Part shown: positions 23,376-31,088 of the stretch, piece after piece
Layout of the letters: each line of letters starts with the position of its first letter
Position numbering within the stretch: position 1 is the stretch's first letter
Source: Physcousia sp015060555
GTDB lineage: Bacteria; Bacteroidota; Bacteroidia; Bacteroidales; Bacteroidaceae
Assembly (NCBI GenBank): GCA_015060555.1
Contig: SUYG01000013.1
Location: forward strand, 21,901-85,900
DNA: 64,000 bases
Reading direction: 5' to 3'
Program-made: the position numbers and the translations under genes
The notes under the pieces: model-generated
The model's database searches: none
What the model saw: only the letters and a program-made list of their open reading frames with translations
What the model was told of the DNA's origin: nothing

Positions 23376-26243
23376 TCAATCGTTTAAGGCACTGATGTAA
23401 TCGAGGAGGGTACGGTAAGGGGTACAGGTTCGGAGAAGGGAGAGGTTGCCGACGAGGATAAACTGATGACGGGCACGCGTGATGGCGACATTTAGCTTGC
23501 GGTCGAGAAGAAGGTGGGTGACCGCAGGGGTGGCAGAAAGGGCTGTCGTTTCTATGGGCTGTGAGAGGATGGGGAGTTGCCAGGGAGCGGAGACGGTGGT
23601 GGAGAAGAGGATGATGTCTCGCTGCGAGCCTTGGTAGCGTTCTACAGTGTCAATGGTGATGGCTTCGTAGTCAGGGATATGACGTGCGGCAAGGGCACGG
23701 CGTATCTGCGTAATCTGCCCTCGGAAGGGGACAATAATACCCAACGTCATGCTCGTCTTTTGGTTTGACAGAGCGGACTTGATATGAGCTACGATGTCGG
23801 CAACACAGTCAGCTTCGGCTGCATTGCTCTTGGCGGTGCAACGGTCGGGCGAGGCTGGGACATCGTAGGCTATTAGACGTGCTGCTGTAGCAGTGGTGAA
23901 GGGTAGGGGGCCGCGCTGATGGGGGAGTGGAACGGCAGTAAGCTGGCCGTCGTAGTAGTTGGCATTGACAAAGGCGGCAATGTCCTCATGCATTCTGCCC
24001 TGACGATGTAGAAGCCCCACGGCCTGTGGAACGCCCATGCGTATGGCGAGGGAGTGGAGACGCTCAAAGAGAGAACGGCGGCAGTCTGTGATGCCGGCTG
24101 TACGCAACCCCTTGTCTGCCACGGCAGACTCTGCTGGTGACTGCGCCACGACGGCCGGCAACTGCTTGTGGTCGCCAATGAGGATGAACTTGTCTATGGC
24201 AAGGTGTCCGTGGGCATCAACAGCACAAAAGAGGGGCAGGAGATGGGGTTCCAGCGCTTGGGAGGCTTCGTCAATGATAGCAGCGCGGAAATGGCGTAGC
24301 AAGAAGAGCTCGGGCATCGAGGACAGCGACGCAATGGTGCCTACGATAATGGGGACTTGTTGCAGAAGTTGGCGGACTGCATCGCGTGTGGGGTAGCTAT
24401 CCACGAGTTGCGTGAGGAGGTGACAGCGATGCTCTGGCGCACAGGAGAGCTCCGGTCCTATGCGCAGGTATTCGGCAGCGATGTCAGCGAGCATGGAACA
24501 GATCTCATCCACGGCACGATTGGTAAAAGCTGTCAGGAGTAGCGCATCGCCGTGGGCTGGGGCAGTAGCAAGGAATTCAAGCACCATCTGGCGCAGCGCC
24601 ACCGTGGTCTTGCCTGTGCCTGGAGGGCCTACGAGCAGGAAGTAGTCCTTGGCTTGACGAGCACGAAGGACGATGTCACGGAGGTGATTATCGGCAACAT
24701 TGAGACTTAATGTGATGGTTTCGTCAAACTGAGGAATACGCTGACCAATAATGAGTTGCTGTCGTGACGGTTCAATGGAGAGAAAGGCATAGAGCCCACG
24801 ATAGATAACTGTATAGCCACTGTCGGCATGGGCAGGTTCGATGGCATAGAGTCTATCGGTACGGAACAGCTGTTTGTCGCGCTGCGGGAAGCGAAGACGG
24901 AGGGTCAGGGACGTCGGCGAGAAGTGTTCGATGATGCATGAAGTGTAGAAATCAGCAGGCTGACGCTGGCAATCGGCGTGCTGGGCATAGAGCATTACCA
25001 TATCGCCGACACGAAAGTTGGATGACTCGTCAATGGCGGTGGTGACGGCTTCAATGGCTACCACACCGGCAGTGGTCACAAGGGGTGTGATGTGGAGGTC
25101 GGGGATGATGCGCCCAGCATTCTGCTTTGCGGCTGTTGTTGTGCGCCAAGTGTCAGCAAAGCCACCATGTCCTGCTGGCATATTAACACCCTCGACGCCG
25201 GTCTTGGCCAAGAACTGCTCGCGCTCCACGAAGGCCAGCATCGTGAAAAAGTAGCTGCGAGCGAGGATGGGAGCACAGTTGATGGTGCTGAGGAAACGCA
25301 GGATGGGTGGCCTCAAGTAGCTCTCATAAAATCGGTCATGAACACCAATGACATTGAAATGTGCCTCGGTCAGAGTCTCGAAGAGGTGTGCAGGGGCTGT
25401 GCGCAGCAGATGTTCCAGGTGAACAATGCCGTTGCGAACAGCAATGGCACGATGGATGTCATTGCGCCCGAGGTGGATGTCCATAAGGTGAGGATAGCGT
25501 GCGTAGAAGAGGAGAGTGGTGACCTGAGCATAGGGCAAGTCCTCGTTGTAGTAGAGAGATTCTTTGTAGAGCGCCATCTGCATGGCATGCTCGTAGCGGT
25601 AATGCTCGTCGCGCTCGGCCTTGCCGGACTTTAGTTCCACGACGGTTCGATGGTCGCTGCTCATCATATCCATACGTCCTTGTATGCCAAGGGCTTCGCA
25701 CAGGAAGGCGGACTCCAATGAAGCTGCTGCTGGCAAGCGGTGCTGCACGGTGGTGTGGATGTTCTCAAAAAGCGTGTGGCACTGGTCTGCGAAGTCCTGG
25801 CCGATGCCCTCTGTGGTGGCGAAGTGCAAGGCATCGGTGCGAAACGACTTGCGCAGTGAGGCGCGGAAGAGGTCTTCGGGCGCGGTCTGTGGTGAGGCGT
25901 TCACACAGTCGTCAAGGAACTGGTTGGCCACATTACCCAAGAGAATGGCAGCACTGGTTGTGGCTGGAGTGAACTTCTGAAGGAGGTGCATTGCTGGCGC
26001 GTCGCCGTGGTGCGTGAAGCAGCGGCAGATGGCCGTTACATCGACCAGAAAATCTGGGTCAAGTACGATATGCTGTGGCAGTAGAGTGCCGTCAGTATGT
26101 TCCTCTGAGAGGAGAAGATTGAGCTGGGCTCCCGTGAAGAGATAGGCCGTAGGGATGAGGTTGGGGTTGGCAACTCGACGTTCGCCGGCGATGATGGTGT
26201 CGTCGGTCCAGCTGTCAACTTTGATGCGCAGTTTCTTCAACAT
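23376..26243 (-). CDS. Dna2-like nuclease-helicase (PD-(D/E)XK plus SF1 helicase)
   Basis: 955 residues. An N-terminal PD-(D/E)XK nuclease domain shows GIQGRMDMM (motif Asp) and VVELKSGK at about 200-207. The C-terminal half is an SF1B helicase of the Dna2/Upf1 type: Walker A GPPGTGKTT (~538-546), DEXX box AAIIDEASQALEP, GDHKQLPAVV (motif III), GLLHRQGRMHE (motif IV), TIDTVERYQGSQRDIILFS (motif V) and NVAITRARHQFILVG (motif VI). Such fusions act in DNA end or flap processing; the precise role here is unknown. It lies 5 bp after the transglycosylase gene, downstream of udk, and no recognisable defence partner is adjacent. Confidence 0.85.
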   Translation of the reverse strand: MLKKLRIKVDSWTDDTIIAGERRVANPNLIPTAYLFTGAQLNLLLSEEHTDGTLLPQHIVLDPDFLVDVTAICRCFTHHGDAPAMHLLQKFTPATTSAAILLGNVANQFLDDCVNASPQTAPEDLFRASLRKSFRTDALHFATTEGIGQDFADQCHTLFENIHTTVQHRLPAAASLESAFLCEALGIQGRMDMMSSDHRTVVELKSGKAERDEHYRYEHAMQMALYKESLYYNEDLPYAQVTTLLFYARYPHLMDIHLGRNDIHRAIAVRNGIVHLEHLLRTAPAHLFETLTEAHFNVIGVHDRFYESYLRPPILRFLSTINCAPILARSYFFTMLAFVEREQFLAKTGVEGVNMPAGHGGFADTWRTTTAAKQNAGRIIPDLHITPLVTTAGVVAIEAVTTAIDESSNFRVGDMVMLYAQHADCQRQPADFYTSCIIEHFSPTSLTLRLRFPQRDKQLFRTDRLYAIEPAHADSGYTVIYRGLYAFLSIEPSRQQLIIGQRIPQFDETITLSLNVADNHLRDIVLRARQAKDYFLLVGPPGTGKTTVALRQMVLEFLATAPAHGDALLLTAFTNRAVDEICSMLADIAAEYLRIGPELSCAPEHRCHLLTQLVDSYPTRDAVRQLLQQVPIIVGTIASLSSMPELFLLRHFRAAIIDEASQALEPHLLPLFCAVDAHGHLAIDKFILIGDHKQLPAVVAQSPAESAVADKGLRTAGITDCRRSLFERLHSLAIRMGVPQAVGLLHRQGRMHEDIAAFVNANYYDGQLTAVPLPHQRGPLPFTTATAARLIAYDVPASPDRCTAKSNAAEADCVADIVAHIKSALSNQKTSMTLGIIVPFRGQITQIRRALAARHIPDYEAITIDTVERYQGSQRDIILFSTTVSAPWQLPILSQPIETTALSATPAVTHLLLDRKLNVAITRARHQFILVGNLSLLRTCTPYRTLLDYISALND

Positions 26244-26248
26244 CGCGT

Positions 26249-27436
26249 TTACTGGAGGCTGTCATTAAGAAACTCGGAACGCGAGCGCACGCGCGAGGGC
26301 TTCGAACTGGAAGGTGAAGGCTGGCGACCGGTGGAGTGGGGGCGTGCCACTCCGCGATAGACTGCCCATCGTTTGTGAATCTGGCGCACATAATCCACAG
26401 TCTCTTCGCCACGTAGGTAGCCAAATTTCACGAGGGGGTTGCGATAGGTGGAGGGCGAGGCGAGTGCGAGCACATAGGGTTCCACCTCGCTCCAGCGCTG
26501 TGCCGAGCGGCCTGCAGCCTGTGCCAGCGTCATGGCATCACGAATGTGTCCGGCGCCTCCGTTGTAGGCTGCCAGCACGAAATTGATGCGCTCGTGTGGA
26601 TTGGCGACATCGGAGAAGGAGCCGTTCAGCTGCGAGAGATAGCGTGCGGCAGCTTCGATATTGCGAGCGGGGTCATAAAGGTCACCACGCGAGAGTCCTA
26701 GGCGTTCGCCCGTAGAAGGCATAATCTGCATGAGACCGCAGGCGCCTGCCCACGACAGTGCCTGCGGGTCGAAGCCGGACTCCTGATAGCATTGTGCTGC
26801 CAGCAGACGCCAATCCCACCCGATGCGCTGTGCAGCACGGATAAAATGTTCGTCGTAGTGACTGATGGTACCATTTTGTCGTGAGAGCATGGCAGGTCGC
26901 ATGCTGCGACGAACACGGTTGGCAGGTGCTTTTCGGACTTGCTCGGCGGCCAGCATCTGCTGGCGCAAAGCAGGCTTCCACCAGCGTTGTACAGCCTCCA
27001 CAAGTTGCGAAGACGCTGTGCGGGCTACCCAGCCGTTGGGCAGTAGGCTGCAGTCTGCAGTCAGGCGGACGCTGTCCATGTCCAGTGCGATGAGATCAAC
27101 CTCTCCGGACAAGAGACGCAGCAGCAGTTGCGCCGTATCCGAAGCCATCTCCATGCGCAAACGGGCGCCAATGCTGTTGGCGAATGCCTGTGCCAAAGAG
27201 AACTCAAGACCGAAGCCCTGACCACGGTATTCGTAGTAGGTGTCAGGACCGGAGAGTGTAACGGCAATTAGCTCACCAGCAGCCTGAACATCAGAGAGGT
27301 CGTAGGCTTCCCCTGCAGCACCATCATCGGCAGGCCCGAACATCACGGACTGAGAAGCTCTGTTCTCCTGACGACATGCTACGAGGGTCAGCCAGGAGAA
27401 CAGAGCAACCAGAGATAGAAGGCTGTTACGCTTCAA
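26249..27436 (-). CDS. MltF-like membrane-bound lytic transglycosylase
   Basis: 395 residues. Lipoprotein signal peptide with LTLVAC (C21). Residues ~52-150 resemble a solute-binding-protein type 3 module (GFGLEFSLAQAFANSIGARL, GEVDLIALDMDS). Residues ~195-330 form the SLT (lysozyme-like) domain with catalytic Glu in CYQESGFDPQALSWAGACG (E219) and GLMQIMPSTGERLGL. This SBP3-SLT layout is that of MltF, which cleaves peptidoglycan strands with 1,6-anhydro product formation. Its start overlaps the end of udk by 4 bp (ATGA), so translation is likely coupled. Confidence 0.9.
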   Translation of the reverse strand: MKRNSLLSLVALFSWLTLVACRQENRASQSVMFGPADDGAAGEAYDLSDVQAAGELIAVTLSGPDTYYEYRGQGFGLEFSLAQAFANSIGARLRMEMASDTAQLLLRLLSGEVDLIALDMDSVRLTADCSLLPNGWVARTASSQLVEAVQRWWKPALRQQMLAAEQVRKAPANRVRRSMRPAMLSRQNGTISHYDEHFIRAAQRIGWDWRLLAAQCYQESGFDPQALSWAGACGLMQIMPSTGERLGLSRGDLYDPARNIEAAARYLSQLNGSFSDVANPHERINFVLAAYNGGAGHIRDAMTLAQAAGRSAQRWSEVEPYVLALASPSTYRNPLVKFGYLRGEETVDYVRQIHKRWAVYRGVARPHSTGRQPSPSSSKPSRVRSRSEFLNDSLQ

Positions 27437-28044
27437 GGTTTCAGCCGATGAATGATGTATGTCCGCATGATGTCGATGGCCTTCTGGTTCTCGCCGCCTT
27501 GCGGGATGATAAGGTCTGCATAGCGCTTAGTAGGTTCTATGAACTCCAGATGCATGGGCTTGAGGACATCAATGTAGCGGTCCATCACCATCTGTGCCGT
27601 GCGCCCGCGTTCAGCCATATCGCGACTGATGACGCGAATCAGTCGGTCATCGGGGTCGGCATCAACGAAGATCTTCAAGTCCATGAGGTCGCGCAGTTCC
27701 TTGCGACAAAGTGCCATAATGCCTTCGATGATAATGACTTCGCAAGGTTCAATGTGAATGGTCTCAGGCATACGGTTGCTCTCGATGTAGGAATAAGTGG
27801 GTTGCTCGATGGCGTTGCCGTTGCGCAACTCGTTAATCTGATGAATCAACAGTTTCCAGTCGAAAGCGTTGGGGTGGTCGAAATTGATCTTCCGACGCTC
27901 TTCCATAGGCACACCCGTATTGTCGTTGTAATAAGAGTCTTGCGGAATCACTGCAATCTGAGAACCAGGCAGGGACTCGACAATCTTTCGAACAACGGTG
28001 GTCTTGCCAGAACCTGTGCCACCTGCTATGCCGATGATGTACAT
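27433..28044 (-). CDS. udk: Uridine kinase
   Basis: Phosphorylates uridine and cytidine to UMP/CMP in pyrimidine salvage. 203 residues, standard length. P-loop GGTGSGKTT at 8-16, PQDSYYND after the first strand, NFDHPNAFDW for nucleoside binding, IIIEGIMAL (Walker B-like) and the Arg-rich lid RLIRVISRDMAERGRT. First gene of a three-gene minus-strand group with the transglycosylase and the helicase-nuclease. The leader is made of CTTTAAAC repeats, and no -7 box is evident. Confidence 0.95.
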   Translation of the reverse strand: MYIIGIAGGTGSGKTTVVRKIVESLPGSQIAVIPQDSYYNDNTGVPMEERRKINFDHPNAFDWKLLIHQINELRNGNAIEQPTYSYIESNRMPETIHIEPCEVIIIEGIMALCRKELRDLMDLKIFVDADPDDRLIRVISRDMAERGRTAQMVMDRYIDVLKPMHLEFIEPTKRYADLIIPQGGENQKAIDIMRTYIIHRLKP

Positions 28045-28050
28045 GGGTAT

Positions 28051-28105
28051 TTTAGTTTAAAGTTTAAAGTTTAAGGTTTAAAGTGGTGAGTTTAAAGTTT
28101 AAGGA
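28051..28105 (-). repeat. CTTTAAAC repeats upstream of udk
   Basis: Four to five copies of CTTTAAAC/CCTTAAAC (minus-strand sense) lie between the secreted-protein stop and the udk start, at ~8-11-bp spacing. Same class as 6495-6570, 46973-47023 and 54361-54397. Confidence 0.55.
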
Positions 28106-30781
28106 TTAGCGTACGAGAACCTTTTTGCCGTTCACGATGTAGATGCCACGCGACACTGCCACCTGAGCGTTGGCATCGCGCTGGACATAAAGGTGCCGGA
28201 TGAGTCGGCCGTCGGCAGCAAAGATCTGCACATCCTGGCCTTCGCCCGCAGCTGTGATGCCGATAACGCCCTTGCCGCCCCTCACCTGAATGTCAGCATG
28301 AGCGACAGCCTTGGGCTTGCTGATGCCAACGGTCTCACCTTGAGCCTGTGCGAAACGGCTGACTTCGTCGGCCGTAAGGAAGAGCCATCGCTGTGTCGTG
28401 GAGGCATCGGCGTGGTTGAAACTGGCACTTGAAGCGCCCGTTGCAGTGGCATTCAAAGCGTTGTGTCCATTGGCCGTGACAGCCCAGAAGGAAGTGCCCG
28501 CGAATGTGAAGTCTTCATAGGTTGTCTTGTTACGTGAACCCAGCAACTGGAAACTGGCGTTCGATGCCGAAGTGGCAGCAGTGGCGGAACCAGAACTCAT
28601 GGAGAGATACTTGCCCGTGGCAACGTTAACGAAAGTGTAGTAGCAGGTGGCAGGGTTGAACTTGATGTACCAGGCACAGGAGTCGTTGGCAAAGGCCTCG
28701 TCGGCTTTCATCTCCTCGAAACGGATGTTCGTGGCATTCTTCTGGCGCAGATAGGATGTGGCCAGACCGCGTGTTGTAGCCTCGTTCTTGATATAGTACT
28801 TGGTTTCATCATCCTGAGCGAAGGAGTATCCCGGCGTGAGGAAGGCCTGTCCGGAATGCGTGATGCCATCTTCTGATAAGGCTTCCACAAGCAAGGCATT
28901 GGCACGGTAGAGAATCGGACTCCCAGAGTCCTCACCGGCACCATTGATACCATAGGGCCACATGTGCTGGTTGTCACCATGGAGCTTGGCCGAAGGATTA
29001 TTATCCAAGAACTGAATGACACGATCCACACGAGGTCCGAGCCAGTCGCCACGGTCTCCGTTGGAGCGATAGATGGAATTCGTCCAGTCGGTGTAGGGCA
29101 CCATCCCTAAGCCATGAGCGCCTTCGTGGAGGATGGTTCCTGTTCGCTGACAACCTTCATTCTGACTCACGCTCATGTAGCCTCCATAGCTGCATTCAGC
29201 AGTCCCCGAACCAGCACCGGCACCATACTTATAATGCGCACTGAGGAAGAAATCCTGGATGCCACCGATGTTGTTCCACATCCAAACCGCATCCTCGCAG
29301 GCAGCATAAATACGCTTATTGGTCGCTTCATCGCCCTCGTTGCCATAGCTGAAACGAACGTTTCCCAACGGGCGTGTCGGCACCTTCAATACATCGCCGT
29401 AAGAGAGCTGATAGCCTGAGGATATGGCGTAAGCGCGAACATAATAGACAGTGGCAGGGTCGAGTTCCTGCATTGCATAGATGTCGCCGTTGTTGTCATA
29501 GACGGTGGTGGAACGGTTGTCGAAGATAGTGGGGTAGGGCTCCTCGCTCCAGCAGAAGCCTTTCTCCTTGGCGGTAGTGCCTGAGAAAGAAGCACGTCCG
29601 AATATCTCGGTAGCGCCCTGAATAGCACTTAATGTCTTGACGGTCAAGGGCGTTCCTGTAGCATTCTGAATGCGGTTGTAGAGCACGGCATTGTCCAGCC
29701 CTTCCTTGGCAGCCGACATTTCATCGGGCGTTGCGTTCTCATTGTCGCGGATGCTCACAGCCAACGTGATAGCTTCCTGCAGTTCGGCTTTTCCTTTAGT
29801 AGCAGATTCCTTGTTCAGCTGAGTATTAGCCGTTGTAATAGAGCTGTTTAGAGCCTTCCAAGCTTTATTGCTGGCGTCGGCTTCGTCATATTGCAGCTGA
29901 AGACGATTCATAATCAGATAGACATTCTCGTCGGATTCCAGTTTCAGGAGTTCTACAGCATCGTCATAAGCATCCTGCAGTGAGGCACGATAGACAGCTG
30001 CCATATCCCTGGTTAGCAACGACTTAGATTTAGTCACCAAAGTCTTCAAGGACTTCAGTGCATCCAAATTATCCTTTGCAATGCCGTGTCTTTCAGCGAG
30101 TTCGAAGGCATATCCTTGCAGCGTTTCTGCAGGCGTTGTCTCTGTAGCTTCCTTGGCAGCTGCAATAGCGTTTTCCAGGTTGAATCTGATGGTAGGCTGT
30201 AAGCCGGCATAGGATGCTTTCTCTGAAGTCGCAATGGTTGCCTCAGCGTTCGTCACAGCCGTCTGCAGCAGCGTGAGATCAGGACTCACGTAAGTCAGAC
30301 GGAAGTTGTCAACACAGATCCAGTTGCCGCTGGCATTGACAGCCTTGAAGCCAATCTTGACATCTGTACCAGGCGTTGAGAACGACACAGAATAATTTGC
30401 AGCGGCTTTGACCGTGGTATTTGTGCTTCCAGCAAAGACGCTGGCGCCCGTCTGATCGTCGGAGCTGCTTTGCTGGATGTTCTGTGCTGCGGCCGTGAGC
30501 ACGTAGTGACCTGCGGGCAGATTGCTCAGCGTCTGCTGTACGGAAGCTGAGCCTACAGTGCCGCTTGAAGTCCATTTCTCCAAGAAAAATTTTCCTGCAA
30601 CCAGTGAAAAATTGCCATTATTTGCACGGTTCAGATTCGTGATTGTCCAACCATCTGAGCCGAACTCAAAACTCGGGTTCAAAATGAAAGTCGTCACATC
30701 AGTTTCATCAGCGCGAACGTCATTCAATAAACCGTTCATGCTCAATGCCAATAAAACGGTGAAGAAGTAAGATTTTCTCAT
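28106..30781 (-). CDS. Large secreted multidomain protein with HExxH motif and T9SS sorting-like domain
   Basis: 891 residues with an N-terminal signal peptide. Visible order: a carbohydrate-binding-like beta module (ILNPSFEFGSDGWTITNL, CVDNFRLTYV; ~30-165), a helical region (~170-370) with FIVAR-like repeats, an Fn3-like segment (~375-470), a putative metallopeptidase region with TILHEGAHGLG (H552, E553, H556), a beta-trefoil/ricin-like segment (YYIKNEATTRGLAT, TGKYLSMSSG), and a C-terminal ~75-residue Por-secretion-like tail (VQIFAADGRLIRHLYV...VNGKKVLVR). T9SS export to the surface or medium is inferred. The substrate may be protein or glycoprotein; catalytic activity is unproven and no third zinc ligand can be assigned confidently. 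Confidence 0.78.
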   Translation of the reverse strand: MRKSYFFTVLLALSMNGLLNDVRADETDVTTFILNPSFEFGSDGWTITNLNRANNGNFSLVAGKFFLEKWTSSGTVGSASVQQTLSNLPAGHYVLTAAAQNIQQSSSDDQTGASVFAGSTNTTVKAAANYSVSFSTPGTDVKIGFKAVNASGNWICVDNFRLTYVSPDLTLLQTAVTNAEATIATSEKASYAGLQPTIRFNLENAIAAAKEATETTPAETLQGYAFELAERHGIAKDNLDALKSLKTLVTKSKSLLTRDMAAVYRASLQDAYDDAVELLKLESDENVYLIMNRLQLQYDEADASNKAWKALNSSITTANTQLNKESATKGKAELQEAITLAVSIRDNENATPDEMSAAKEGLDNAVLYNRIQNATGTPLTVKTLSAIQGATEIFGRASFSGTTAKEKGFCWSEEPYPTIFDNRSTTVYDNNGDIYAMQELDPATVYYVRAYAISSGYQLSYGDVLKVPTRPLGNVRFSYGNEGDEATNKRIYAACEDAVWMWNNIGGIQDFFLSAHYKYGAGAGSGTAECSYGGYMSVSQNEGCQRTGTILHEGAHGLGMVPYTDWTNSIYRSNGDRGDWLGPRVDRVIQFLDNNPSAKLHGDNQHMWPYGINGAGEDSGSPILYRANALLVEALSEDGITHSGQAFLTPGYSFAQDDETKYYIKNEATTRGLATSYLRQKNATNIRFEEMKADEAFANDSCAWYIKFNPATCYYTFVNVATGKYLSMSSGSATAATSASNASFQLLGSRNKTTYEDFTFAGTSFWAVTANGHNALNATATGASSASFNHADASTTQRWLFLTADEVSRFAQAQGETVGISKPKAVAHADIQVRGGKGVIGITAAGEGQDVQIFAADGRLIRHLYVQRDANAQVAVSRGIYIVNGKKVLVR

Positions 30782-30812
30782 ATCATTTACTTAGTTAGCT
30801 ATTTCTTTGCGG

Positions 30813-30843
30813 CAAAAGTACGCCTTTTAATTGACCCAGCCAA
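30813..30843 (-). promoter_or_regulatory. Promoter of the secreted HExxH protein gene
   Basis: Minus strand TTGG (30840-30843), 19-bp spacer, TACTTTTG (30813-30820), both matching the Bacteroidetes consensus, 32 bp before the start. In the rest of the 30782-31088 gap I see only a duplicated pcrA tail (31050-31088). Confidence 0.7.
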
Positions 30844-31088
30844 TTTTTCTGAAAGAAAAACTTCAAAATTCACCAAAATCCATCAGATAGGCTGGTTGAA
30901 TGGTTGCTACCTCTTTATTATCTCGTATCTCCTATTAAACATAACAATGGTTAGCTTAAAAGGAATGCATTATAAGAAAAAGGTCTTTTGCTTGTTTCTT
31001 ATATGGTTGAAGGTTACAGTTGTTTGGGCATGAATGCCTGTTCATGTGGTTGCTTTGGTTAGCAAAAAATGGTAAAGTTTTCAAAAGG

